Origin: Papaver somniferum | Taxonomy: Eukaryota; Streptophyta; Magnoliopsida; Ranunculales; Papaveraceae | Direction: 5' to 3' | Length of the DNA stretch: 64,000 bases | Assembly (NCBI RefSeq): GCF_003573695.1 | Contig: NC_039365.1 | Span: forward strand, 84,423,089-84,487,088 | Shown: positions 49,887 to 61,250 of the stretch, one piece after another | Position numbering within the stretch: the stretch's first letter is position 1 | Layout of the letters: every line of letters starts with the position of its first letter | The notes under the pieces: generated by a model | Databases searched by the model: none | Seen by the model: only the letters and a program-made list of their open reading frames with translations | Told to the model about the DNA's origin: nothing | Position numbers and translations under genes: made by a program

Positions 49887-52334
49887 TGAAAAACTGGGGG
49901 TCTAACAACCTCACCCAATATTTCATTTAGGAAATCTGTATGGATAAAATCCAATACAATCGCAAGAGATTCAACTAGACATTCAGACTCAATCAATGTA
50001 AATATATCTAAGAGTTGTATCTTTGTTTCACAATGTAATCAACAAATCAAACAAATAAAAAATCGCGAGCCTGATTATTATGTGAAACAACTTGAACGGT
50101 ACCAAAGACCAATGTTCAAGTGTCAATCAATTTATATCAACAACCAAAGGTTGAATTATCTAATTGATTGAACTACGCACAACCTGTGATATTTCGATTA
50201 TATAGAAAATATAATACGAAAAATAAATAACACAGACACAAGAAATTTTGTTAACGAGGAAACCACAAATGCAGAAAAAACCCCAGGACCTAGTCCAGAT
50301 TTGAACACCACATTGTATTAAGCTTCTACAGACACTAGCCTACTCTAAGTTAAATTCGGACTGGAATGTAGTTGATCCCTAACTAATCTCACACTGATCA
50401 AGGTACAATCGCGTTCTTTACGCCTCAGAATCCCAGCATGACTCTACGCACTTGATTCCCTTAGATGATCTCATCCACAACTAAGAGTTGTTACGACCCA
50501 AAGTCGAAGACTTGATAAACCAATCTGTCCCACACAAAAAAGTCTATTGAATAGATAAATCTGTCTCCCACAGAAATACCTATGAGTTTTGTTTCGTATT
50601 TTGATAAACCAAGGTGAACAAGAAACAATTGATACACCAGACTTATATTTCCGAAGAACAACCTAGTAATATCAATCACCTCACAATAATCTTAATCGTA
50701 TGGTAGCGAAACAAGATATTGTAGAATCACAAACGATGAGACGAAGATGTTTGTGACTACTTTTTATCTTGTCTATCGGAGATTAAATCTCGATCAAATC
50801 TTAAAGAAGATAGTACTCAATCACGATAGAAAACAACAAGATCAGAACACCCAATTACATAGAAAATAGTTGGGTCTGGCTTCACAATCCCAATGAAGTC
50901 TTTAAGTCATTAAACTATAACGGTTTCAGAAAAACCCAGGTTAAATGAGAATCGACTCTAGTCACAACTAATACCACACAGGAGGTGTGGGGATTAGGTT
51001 TCCCAGTTGCTAGAATTCTCCCTTATATAGTCTTCAAATCAGGGTTTGCAATCAATGTTACCTTGGTAACAAAGCATTAAATATTCACCGTTAGATGAAA
51101 ACTTGATTAGACTCAAGCTAATATCTTTCAACCGTTAGATCGAACTTAGCTTATTACACACAAATGAAAAGTTATTTCATTTAAATATGGGTAACCATAC
51201 CTAAACGTGTACACCTTGTTGGCTCAACAATAGTTAACCGAAGTTAGCCATATGAACAATTTCATATCAACCTTGTTCATCTTAACACAACTAGTTAAAA
51301 TGACTCAAATGAAACTAGTTCTAAAGTTGTTCAGTTGTTTATGTTCTCATAGAAGTATACAAGAAACAATTGATGCAAAATCTGTTTTGATTCACTCGAA
51401 TCAATTCATGAACATTATATCCACGGTTTAGAAAAGATTGCATTCCTTATTATATAAATGTATTAGTTCATGAACAAACCGATTTTAGAACATAACCTAC
51501 TCAAGTATGCAAACGGGTACGCATACCTAAGTACCCGGACTTAGTTTGGGTTCGCAAATATGCAAACGGGTATGCATACCTTCCAAACTCAGTTGAATTT
51601 TCCGACATCAACTTACACCAGTACGCATACGGGTATGCATACTAAGTTCTCGGTCTTTCATTAAACCAACCAGTACGCATACGGGTACGCATACTATGGT
51701 TCCCGGACTTGGAATAACTTGCAATAGTTAGCATACAAGTACACATATTGTGCTATATCCAATCATGGTTAATTATTCTAAACTCCCATTTTAATCATTG
51801 AAACATTCTCGGAAGACGACAATATCTGTCTCACACAAACTATTAGCTTCAAAGAAATTTTCAAGTGATTGATAGATCAATACGAAACATTCCGAGTCTA
51901 CATCAAATGACTGTCTCACACAATTCATGTAAGATGTTACCAGGCGATTTTCACATTATCATATTTTGACTTTCGTCAAGAATATAAGATGAACTTTGTT
52001 AAAGCGAAATCTTACCAACACATATTTCGAGAAATATGTAAGCGAGTTAAACTCAGCTCGAAATATCAAATGTGTATAATCGAAATCTATATATCTATAC
52101 GACTTTTTTCTCAAATAGGAGATATAGTAGATATACTTTTGAGTGATAGATGAGTTCAAGTCTCCACAAGCTCCCCTTAGTAGTTCTTTGTCTTCAATCG
52201 AATACACTTTTTATTCTAATCCTAGACTTAGATATAAGTAGACTAGAAATCAAGACTTATAGTTTGGCAACTAAACTTGACAAACAAGCTTGAGATAGCA
52301 ATGCTTGCGAGTTCGACCGAGCAATGCTCTAACA
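49887..52334 (-). mobile_element. Solo LTR of the SIRE-like family
   Basis: 2448 bp, starting TGAAAAACTGGGGGTCTAAC and ending GAGCAATGCTCTAACA, with a perfect 5-bp duplication CTTTT at 49882-49886 and 52335-52339. It matches the LTRs of the 37770-46381 element along its length, including the TACGCATACGGGTATGCATA motifs at 51500-51690. It is a recombination product left after loss of the internal region, inserted into the Gypsy body. Confidence 0.88.
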
Positions 52335-52408
52335 CTTTTCAAATATTTAGATGTCTATGAGTCGTTTCTGCCGAAGCTAAAGGAATTAGAAGCTCAATCA
52401 TCCTGAAG

Positions 52409-52603
52409 ATGTGTCCATATGAGATACCAAATCCCATTCATTTTCAAGTTGGTGACACAGTTGAGAAAATAACCACTTCTCCTGCAGAAAAACCTTACCT
52501 GGTTACTGAATCCATATTAGGTGGATATTACAAGATCGTCAACACTGACAAACCCGCGGGGGTATTCATACATGGGAAATGGCTCAAAGCTATCACAGCT
52601 TAA
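52409..52603 (+). pseudogene. C-terminal end of Gypsy pol (integrase tail)
   Basis: FQVGDTVEKITTSPAEKPYL followed by GGYYKIVNTDKPAG and GKWLKAI fits the integrase C-terminal region of plant Gypsy elements. Reverse transcriptase, RNase H and the integrase core that should precede it are missing between the protease remnant and this point. Confidence 0.6.
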
Positions 52604-52826
52604 AAGTATTTTCACCACTTTTATCTCAATTTCCCTGTTTTCAGTAATATTTGTATTTCCTCCAAAATGTTTGCAATATTTTGCACTCATGATTAGGATT
52701 TAAACTTTATTTAATCAAAAATATTTATTTCAGTTCATCATAAAATCCTTCCCGAATATATCCGTTCAAAACCTAGACAAATAAAACCCAAGAAAAAAAA
52801 TGGTATCTCTTAAAGACCTATGAAAA

Positions 52827-53953
52827 CTATGCAGAGAAGAAACTTTTGAAGATCGGCTCAGCACCTTCGGCATACGGTCTCTCCAAATTCTCGAGATCTT
52901 CAGTAGCGATCTTTAATTCCTGAGTCAACCTCTCAAATTCAATGTTAGCTTTTGCTTTTTCGACCGCCTCCAGACCAGAAAAGGTACCTGCCAGACTTAG
53001 TTTCTTTTGTGCGTCTGCAAGAAAGTCACGCAACTATCCGACATCCAGCCTAGCTGCCTCATCCTCATCCAAAGTTTTCCAATCGTGGAGCACTTCACCG
53101 GAAATATATTGGCAAGAAAGGAGCATCATTGCTTGGACCGTCGGCAGTGGCATAAATACCTTCTCTTCCAAGGACCTGCCGTAATCACACACGAAGAAGT
53201 GACCAAATTTCTTTCATATTTTGGAATACAAATCAGCATAAAGAGAAGGAATCGTAAAACCGCCGATGCATTCGTAATTAGGGCGGATCCGGACGAACTT
53301 GAAATCAACGAAAGCTACGGCATTTGGATATTCAGCGTCACTATCTTGTGTGACAATAACTGTGTCAGAGGGAGTACTTCCACTGCTCGAAGGTGACGAT
53401 GTTGTTTCATCAGAAGCGGCAATCGTGGTAATTTCAGAAGTCTCTTCTGAAAACTATTTTTCCTGTCCCAAACTAGGTTCATATCGTGGTGTAGAGGCAT
53501 TGGAACCCGCAACATCACAAGCAGAAAATGAGAACATTCCCTTCTCAGGGGAAATTACTCTTAAGTTCGGGCGAGATGATAACTGATCATTACGAAGAAT
53601 ACCGCGTACGGCGCCTGGAATCTCTAACAAAAATCTACAAAGAAAGGAGAGTTGTAAGTCCCAAAACATTCGCTACCGTTCTGTGATATGTGCCTTCCTG
53701 CCAACACGACGAAAAGGGATACTTGTACCAAAGACGATGTGAATATCTAAGGATTTCTTGAGATTTTCCATTGAAGGAAGAGCAGAACGATAATGAGGGA
53801 ATGACTTATTTTATCTATGATGCCTTCGAAAAAGTTGTCATAATGATTGGAAACAGTCCCCGGGGTAGCTGTGTTAATATCTTCATGAGCAGGGCTCATC
53901 ATGACATCGTTTCCATGATCATCATGCATCGCAGAAGTTTCTTGTGAAAACAT
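52827..53953 (-). pseudogene. Antisense open frame in the Gypsy 3' region
   Basis: Opposite to gag-pol, a coding-like stretch starts MFSQETSAMHDDHGND at 53953 and continues through frames containing RGILRNDQLSSRPNL, FSFSACDVAGSNASTPRY, SSPSSSGSTPSDTVIV, ISGEVLHDWKTLDEDEA and the coiled coil EKAKANIEFERLTQELKIAT, ending at 52827. Several stops and frame shifts break it. Antisense ORFs between pol and the 3' LTR are known in some large plant Gypsy elements (Ogre/Retand type). The protein's role is unknown. Confidence 0.5.
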
Positions 53954-53992
53954 CTAAAGGAATTGTGGTTCATGTACAAACCCTAATCTATA

Positions 53993-54445
53993 TTGCTGTC
54001 AAACCCTAATTTGAAGGACGCATATTTAAAAGGTGTTAATAAAGAATCACTGAGTTCTCACTTGGAAGAAATTCCCGTGAGAATTGATGAGTCGCTGATG
54101 GAAGAATGGCTCATTCACGAATATATATGTGTATATGTATATACACGACACGAGCATAGAAAAAAATTCATGTTTGGATTAGGAAAGCCAATTAGGCAAG
54201 AGGTGGCCGTCCAAACCGCACGGGCCCACGCGAGGTCATGCCCTAGCCAGTGTGAAGACCGGCCCCGTCACCACGACCATTCCATAAGCCTCCACAGCCG
54301 CGCCCGCTACACCATATTGCATCCCGGCCATGCAGATAAGTAACGCTTTTCCTCGCCCATGAAATTTTAGGTTATGTGATATTTGTGTCACCATCCGATG
54401 CTTACCACGCAACACGACATTGTTCCGCGCTAACCAGGGGACTAA
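53993..54445 (+). other. Gypsy untranslated 3' region and polypurine tract
   Basis: Contains a GC-rich patch at 54200-54340 and ends with AGGGGACTAA at 54436-54445 directly before the 3' LTR. Confidence 0.55.
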
Positions 54446-55394
54446 TGTTAATGGTGAGTTTTTGATAAGGGCATTTGTAATAAATTAGCCTTGATTTAGT
54501 TGTATAAGTAATCCCTGGCCCGGCACCAGGATCGTTGAATTTGCATAAGTATATTTTTGTTTCCGCAAGAGAATCAATAAATTTTATTTGGCTAATGAGC
54601 TCAGCAGTCCTAAAGCTATTTTGAAAGTGTATATGTATGCCAAATTTTAGGGATATCCCCAGCAAAAACCTTGTTATTTCATATGTGCTAATATACATGT
54701 TTTTTATGTCATATAATGGTATTAGTCTTATTCAGAACAAAATTAGGCATCATTTAATGAGTTATTAAGAATATTATGCTTAATATATAGTCATATCAGT
54801 ATCGCCTTAAGTCACAAAAACTCCCGCGTCCGATTTCCTTGGGCATACTATAGCGACACTATTATATTCGAAGTTTATAGTAAAATAGCACTTTGACTCC
54901 AAATTTAAATCTGGCATATTGCCTTAAACTTAAACCCTATATTACAGCTATAAAATGATCACATCATCGCGGCATATTGGCTAGACATGATCAAGCCACT
55001 GGTGTACGCCGCACATCTCAGAAGGTACCTTAGCCAAATGTGTCTAAGGCAATTGAATAGCCATTGTGGCTTACAACGCTTTGGCTAAGAAAATGGACTG
55101 ATAACTCAGAAGAAATCACTCCAAAATAACTGACTAAGTCCCTAACACAACTTTGAAGATATGGCCTGTGGCATATTCACCATAACGCCAAATCGTAAGC
55201 CGTGACACCATGCCACGCCCGACCACATAGCCGTGCAACTTTCACGGCCTTGAAATCCTAGGCCAAGGCCACAACACATAGCCGTGTGACATTCATGGCC
55301 TTGGCAGCCTAGGCCACAACACGTTGTCGTGCGACTTTCACAGCCTTGGCAGCTTAGGCCAGGGCCACAACACGTAGTCGTGCGACATTCACTA
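54446..55394 (+). repeat. Gypsy 3' LTR, truncated
   Basis: Collinear with 37249-37769 plus 46382 to about 46760, including four 51-bp tandem units at 55215-55394. It breaks off at about 55395, where SIRE-like LTR sequence begins. The last about 800 bp of the LTR are missing. Confidence 0.78.
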
Positions 55395-57000
55395 CTGTTT
55401 TTTGGAGCAAGATCGAGATACACGAACTATCAAGATAAAGATAGTTGGACCCGGATTCGCGAATCCTTAGGTGAAGTCTTTTTAATCGTAAAACCTAAAA
55501 AAGGTTTAAAGGAGAGGACGACTCTAGTTTACAACTTGGACACACACGAATAATGTCAGGGTTTCAGAGCCCCCAGTTTTTTGAGGTTTTCCTTTTATAG
55601 ACTATACGACATGTTCCCAATTGTTTTAGATTTAAGCTAAGGTAGCTTAGGAATCAAGCAATTAATAATCACTGTTAGATGAAAAACTTGACTTGATATT
55701 ATTATAACAAAATATACACTCTGGTCAGGAAGAACCGTAACCGAACTGTGTACAATGACATGTTCATGAAGGTTAGCCGAAACTAGCCAATTGATTGTTA
55801 AGCTTTACCATTTTCATATAGAACTTTACGACTATCCTTGAGTCACAAATGTGATCAAACATATCAAGATAGTGTTTTTTTATAGAGTTGTTCAAATGCT
55901 GATTATCTCATAGAAATAATGATGGTGCATCTGAAAATATTCGACAGGGTAAGTACGTGAAAACTTGAGAAATAGGTGGTTCAGTCTTCACTTATCTTTT
56001 ATTGATGAAATTCTCCAAAAGCTTCGGTTGATCTTCACCTTCAAATGGTAGAACGCAGTGATATCTGGTACTCAACTACACAGTTCTATCCTAATCCGAG
56101 ACTTGACTAAATGTAGACTAGAAATCAAGTTATAGTTTTGATCAACTAAATTTGAAAACAAGCTTGAGATAGCAACACTTGTGAGTGGCTTCACTTTTGT
56201 AGATCATCCGGAGGTGATCTTTCACAGATATTGCCACTATGGACGCAATGCTCTAACAATCTCCCCCTTTGTCAGTTTTAGTGACAAAACTATCAATACA
56301 TATGGATTAAAAAATAAAGCTTTAAGAATCCAGACTCCATCATGATTGATTTCTTGGTTATTCAACTCATTGAATTCTTCGTTACTTCAAGTTGCAATGA
56401 TTCTGAACGTGTTCAACTCAGCATCGTTGTTGTTGAAGATCCGTAGAGATAACAACTTTGAAAACATATATTCTCAATCGTTGTTATACAGAAACATAAT
56501 ATTATTATCTTCTCCAAAGTTTAATTGTATCACAACTTCGAAGTAATACTATGATGATATGTTTCCCTCCTTAGTCAATACTTGCATCTTTTGCATAATA
56601 GGTGAAACCTATAGATGTTGATTCACTCCCCCTTACATAATGATTCGTAAACCATATGTATGTAGTAAGAAACTACTAATTAATTCTTCCCCTTTTTGTC
56701 AATAAAAATTGGCAAAGGTACGAAAACTATGGGATCGTACTGAATTTAAACAAAAAATTCTTCAAGACTTAGAGAAAACACATATCAACTTTTATTTGGA
56801 TGATATCACAGAGTATAAAATACTTAGCGTCTCATCTAGGAGATTTAAGATACAAGCATCCCCTGTAAATTCCACATCCACTCTCCCTAGCAGTTGTTGA
56901 GAGAATTCCACAAATCAGTTGAACTCGTTGTGGATAAAAAGTCAACACAATCTGTTTAACGAATGATCAAACTTTTTGATGTTACTGGCATGATCTTCAC
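55395..57000 (-). mobile_element. Truncated SIRE-like element: LTR fragment plus interior
   Basis: LTR sequence from about 55405 ends GCAATGCTCTAACA at 56258, followed by the minus-strand polypurine tract at 56259-56270. The interior from 56271 matches 40560-41080 (for example CATAATGATTCGTAAACCAT against CATAATGATCCGTAAACCAT). Both outer ends are lost. Confidence 0.65.
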
Positions 57001-57399
57001 AACAGGATTCGTGAACGGTTGAACTCGAACACGACGTGGATACAAATCAACATAATAGCCTTGATGAACATTGAACTCGTACATTGGTGGATAGAAAATC
57101 GACCCAACAGTGTTACGAACGTTGAAAACGAGCATGTTGTGGATAGAAAATTGACACAAAAGTGTTTTCGAATTTTGAGAATGATATGGAGCTCTTACTT
57201 GATACTGGTCGATGATCGTGTTTGATGTCGCCGGTCGGAACCTTAAAAATAAAAAATAAAACTCAAACTCATGATTTTTCACCTCTATGTTGTAGGGAAT
57301 CGAAAGACGATTCCAACGAGCCAAAAATCACCCAAAGCATACTTAAAACGAAGAAGTTATTGACGAAAGAAGATTTTTACTTAGCGTGCATGTTGTTGC

Positions 57400-57684
57400 T
57401 GACATGGCACTGCTGACGTGGTAGTAAGGCCCCGGAAGAGGTTGCTGACGTGGCACCATTGGTGACGTGGCACTTATGTCGACGCGGCTACCTTGATGAC
57501 GTGGCCATCACCGACGTGGAGAATGGGACGACGTGGCCATAGATGTATAGGTAAGATTGGTGATGTGGCATCTGAGACGGCGAAGTACTGACGTGGCATA
57601 ATATTGATTGGACATCATGCTTACGTGGAAACTGTAATGGCATTCTGGACGAACCTCAATGCTGACGTGGCAGTTGACTTGGCC
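57400..57684. repeat. Cluster of GACGTGG motifs
   Basis: Eight exact copies of GACGTGG, usually TGACGTGGC, plus four near-copies (GACATGGC, GACGCGGC, GATGTGGC, TTACGTGG) in 285 bp. ACGTGG is the core of plant G-box/bZIP sites. Spacing is irregular, so this is either a decayed tandem array or a motif cluster. Confidence 0.75.
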
Positions 57685-57734
57685 ATGTCCGCCGGCCACG
57701 GTTTTTCTGATCTGTTGCCTCTAACCTTGAAGTT

Positions 57735-57940
57735 TCTGTAATGGTTGTAAGAACTGTTATCTTTTCTCTTTAACAGTTGCAATAGTTCAGGACACTGTTA
57801 TCTTTTCTTCAAATGTCATCTTTTTTTGTTCGAACTTTTTGCAACAGTCTTGCTGAACTGTTATCTTTTCTGCGAACCTTTTGCAACAGTATTTTTGAAC
57901 TGTTTCCTTTTCTCAGAACCTCTTGTGACAGTTTTGCTTA
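57735..57940. repeat. Imperfect repeats of GAACTGTTATCTTTTCT / TTTGCAACAGT
   Basis: Four to five diverged units pairing ACTGTTATCTTTTCT with GAACCTTTTGCAACAGT, about 45-55 bp each, directly after the GACGTGG cluster. Confidence 0.6.
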
Positions 57941-58254
57941 TGACCTTTTCTGGGGGCTTTCCCTAGGGTTTGCAAGCGCCTAGAGATATAGGCAACTAGA
58001 CAACCATGTGAACATGACAGTAGTGATTTCAACATACTACAAACTCGATTATGTGGATGTTGCGTTATTTGGGAAGCAAATTCTTCGAACTTTGGACTTG
58101 AACATGCAGCGGATCGAACATCCTGCAATAGTTTTGATGATGTTTTCACTCCATCTTTTACCGTGAACCGAACGTCCTGAGAACAGTTTCATCGGACTTT
58201 GTAGTGATGCAGTTTCGGTGGTTTACGAATGTAATAGTTTCTGCAAATCTCGAA

Positions 58255-58400
58255 CAACGAATATGGACTGCAGCAGTTACGATCAACTGGACTGTAATAA
58301 CTGCGATTATCTGGTTTGTAGCAGATGTGATTAGCTGGACTGCAACAATTGCGATCAAACTAGACTGCAACAATTAGGATCAACTAGACTGCAACAGTGG
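58255..58400. repeat. Imperfect tandem repeat, about 29 bp
   Basis: Five units like GATCAACTAGACTGCAACAA, with TGGACTGTAATAACTGCGAT-type variants. Confidence 0.6.
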
Positions 58401-58515
58401 TTTATGATGGCGTCCAAACTGCTTTCTCACGAACACGATTTTGAAGCTTTCGGTAATACTTTTCTCAACATGAAAACACTATTCTTTTTCTCGTAGTCCC
58501 CTTAGTCGGCGCCAA

Positions 58516-59416
58516 TGTTTGTACCTAGAAATATTTCCAGGCACTAAATACGATGATTTTGGTGATGATGATCAGAACTATGATTTTACGCAAAACAAGC
58601 AGAAATATGAGAGACACGAATTTTACGTGGTTCAACATGGTTTTCCTACATCCACGGACGAATCCCCGTAAGGAGAGATATTTTATTGATGTATTGATTA
58701 GAATGGTTTTCTCCCTTTTAGGGTTTGCTGGTGTATTTCCGTCTATCAGGGCGTGTCCCTTTTGGGTTGAGATTCCCCCTATTTATACAACTGAATACAT
58801 GAGTTAAACCCTAATTTCGAGACAAACTTCCTCTGCAAGTCACTTGGCTAGGAAGACATCTGGAATGTTCTTGAAATTTATGTACAGCTTGGTCAGCAAG
58901 TCATCCAGAATCTTCTTCCAGGGTTTTTGCACTGGATCGGTGGAAACTGGCTAAATAAACATGGGCTTGCGAGTTTGACCAACGACCTTGACTGGCAAGG
59001 TTGACTTTCGCTATTGACTGCGACTATCGATCTTTGGCTGGCAGACTGCTTTGACTGGAGACATGGATGGAGACTGGATGGAGGCTGGCTGGCAGCCGTC
59101 TGAGTACTTGGTTGGAAATTAGTTGGTAGCGCGACTGACAACTTGGCTGGATGCTAGTTGGCAGCACTGCTGGCAACATGACTGGATGCTAGTTGGCAGC
59201 ACCGCTGGCAACATGACTGGAAACTGGCTTGGAGCGCGACTGGCAACATGGCTTCGACAGTTGACCGATGGTTGACTTTGACCATTGACCGACCGACAAA
59301 CTTGGTTAGGTTGTATACTATGTTAGTTGGCTGAATGACAGACTTGAATGAGGGCTAAATGGTGGTTCAATGTTAATCTGGCCCAATATGTGGCATTTTT
59401 ACTCATGGTACAAACA
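58516..59416 (-). repeat. Orphan LTR, 901 bp
   Basis: Starts TGTTTGTACC and ends GGTACAAACA, a perfect 10-bp terminal inverted repeat, and abuts a primer-binding-like TGGCGCC site on its left in minus orientation. No second copy lies in the window, so the element is truncated. A 35-bp tandem repeat sits near its right end. Confidence 0.75.
59112..59252. repeat. 35-bp tandem repeat inside the orphan LTR
   Basis: Unit GACTGGATGCTAGTTGGCAG followed by CACCGCTGGCAACAT. Two close copies lie at about 59150-59220, with diverged flanking units. Confidence 0.75.
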
Positions 59417-59535
59417 GATATCTTCCTCAATAGGAAACAAATCTACTAAATCAATCCATAAAGATTTTTATTTTTATCTTCTATTTAAATATTTCTATAA
59501 ATATTATAATTACCAATGTATTTTTCTTATATACT

Positions 59536-59658
59536 CCATGTACTCCTTTTAGTTTTAGTAATAACATAGCATTTAATATGGATAGTTTTGTACACTCCTC
59601 CGGGCTCCTTAATATCTTGACTTAGTCTAAACGGACTAATAATTTAGGAGGGAGGGAG
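59536..59658. mobile_element. Stowaway-like MITE
   Basis: 123 bp with ends CTCCATGTACTCCTTTTAG and, reversed, CTCCCTCCCTCCTAAATTA, flanked by TA on both sides (59534-59535, 59659-59660). The CTCCCTCC terminus is typical of Stowaway (Tc1/Mariner) MITEs. The left end has decayed. Confidence 0.5.
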
Positions 59659-59660
59659 TA

Positions 59661-60164
59661 ATTAATTCGAAACATTCCCGAATAGCATCAATGACACGCA
59701 TCACTGTTCCATGCTATTTTCAAATGATCAAATCTTGAATCATAGTTTAGGTCATAAACAATAAATTGTTCTTAATCAAATTCATCAAGTATGAACAAAT
59801 GTTCTTAAGCTTAGTCATATTTCGAGAACGTAATCAAGATAAACTTGACTCAAAATTTCTGCTATGCATGTTGTATAATTTAGTTATGCGACAATGTCTC
59901 GTAGATAGAAAGGTGAAAACCTGAGAAATATGTGGTTCAGTCTTCACTTACTTTTTGTTGATGAAGTTCTTCAAAAGCTTCGGATGATCTTCGCATTCAA
60001 ACGGTAGAACGCAGTGATGTCTGCTACTCAACTACACACTTCTATCCTAATCCGAGACTTGACTAAATGTAAACTAGAAATTAAGATATAGTTTTGATCA
60101 ACTGAATTTGACAACAAACTTGAGATAGCAACACTTGTGAGTTCGACAGAGCAATGCTCCAACA
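59661..60164 (-). repeat. SIRE-like LTR fragment
   Basis: Ends GAGCAATGCTCCAACA at 60164. Shares AACTACACA..CTATCCTAATCCGAGA and CTTGAGATAGCAACACTTGT with the fuller LTRs. Its other end is lost at the MITE. Confidence 0.65.
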
Positions 60165-60730
60165 TTGTAATCCGGAAACTCAAATATCTAGGGTTTGCAA
60201 GATGGTTTGCCAATATACCCTGAGCCAAAATTACATAATAACTGGATTTCTCTCTTTGATGTTTGAAACCTTCCCAAATGATAAAATCATTGCTTGGGAA
60301 AGTTTCAATTGATCCACAAAATTAATTCTTGAACAATAAATTGTTTCGAACTAATATTGTTAGGGACCTTGAAACATCCAATGCTTTGAATCATATTTCG
60401 AGATGTTTAACAAGACAAGCTTGACTCGAAAAAATTTCTTTGTAAATCTACTAGAAGTGATACGACATAGTCTCATATAGATAAAATAGTAAAGCTTGTG
60501 AGTAAATAGAATGGTTTAGTCTTCACATACCTTGTTGATGAAGTTCTTCAAATATCTTCGTCGATCTTCAGTCTTTGAGGGTGATATCTGATACTCAACT
60601 ACCAATTTCTATACCTAGTTCGAGACTTGACTTAGTAGACTAGAAATCAAGATATAGTCTTGTTCATCTAATATTGACGACAAGGTTGAGATAGCAAAAC
60701 TTGTGGATTCAACCCAACATTGCTCTAACA
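60165..60730 (-). repeat. Second SIRE-like LTR fragment
   Basis: Ends ATTGCTCTAACA at 60730 and repeats the same LTR-end motifs (GAGACTTGACTTAGTAGACT, GTTGAGATAGCAAAACTTGT). More diverged than the others. Confidence 0.55.
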
Positions 60731-61217
60731 AAATGCATTAAAAATATGTTTCCAATAAGAGATAAGCTGGTGGGGATCATGCCACATATAAATGCAAACT
60801 CCATTCTGTTCTCAGCACACTGAATCGCCTGCACATATCATCATAAAGTGCCCTTTATCCAAAGCCGTGTGGTTCGCCACTTTGGGTTTGCAGATCGGAA
60901 ACAATATAAACCTGGTAGATTGGTTACGTGACTGGTTTGATAAGTTACATATGAACCAAATGGTAGAGAAGCAACTCAGCAAAATAGTTATTGTTGCCTG
61001 GTGCATTTGGTCTGAAAGGTGTGACAAAGTCTTCCAAGGGGGTGATTTTTCTCCAGAGAAAATCATAAGGGCGGGAAGTTCACAGCAGATCATCCGACAA
61101 GACCAGAAAGGATAAGAAGAACCGAGACTAGAAATAATACTAACAGAGGTGTTTTAGTTCTATCGACTTGTAATATACACTCCGTCGTCTTGCTAATAAA
61201 ACATCCTGAGTGGCTCT

Positions 61218-61250
<33 letters not shown>
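60731..61250 (+). mobile_element. 5'-truncated LINE with TAA tail
   Basis: The 3' end of an L1-type LINE. A reverse-transcriptase zinc-binding region reads FPIRDKLVGIMPHINANSI and then, after a frame change near 60795, HTESPAHIIIKCPLSKAVWF, VDWLRDWFDKL and IVAWCIWSERCDKVFQGG up to a stop at 61115. A short 3' UTR ends in a (TAA)n tail at about 61219-61249. The 5' end is truncated at the LTR boundary. Confidence 0.75.
61219..61249 (+). repeat. (TAA)n microsatellite, LINE tail
   Basis: About ten TAA units directly after the LINE 3' UTR, as many plant LINEs end. Confidence 0.85.

Larger units (their letters stand above)
37249..55394 (+). mobile_element. Decayed Gypsy-type LTR retrotransposon with nested insertions
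   Basis: The 5' LTR is split: 37249-37769 and 46382-47567 (about 1.7 kb), beginning TGTTGATGGTGAG and ending CTAACA. The 3' LTR starts at 54446 (TGTTAATGGTGAG) after the polypurine-like AGGGGACTAA and is lost after about 55394. A primer-binding-like TTGGCGACCACAGACGG follows the 5' LTR. Internally there are broken gag, a broken aspartic protease and a C-terminal integrase-type fragment. Reverse transcriptase, RNase H and most of integrase are gone. A SIRE-like element sits in the 5' LTR and a solo LTR in the body. No target duplication can be checked because the 3' end is lost. Confidence 0.75.
57001..58515 (-). mobile_element. Internal region of a minus-strand LTR element with repeat clusters
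   Basis: Lies between the truncated SIRE-like fragment and the orphan LTR at 58516. A PBS-like TTGGCGCCGACTAAGGGG in minus orientation (58500-58515) abuts that LTR. No gag or pol frame is recognisable. The region consists largely of short repeat clusters, listed separately. Confidence 0.55.
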
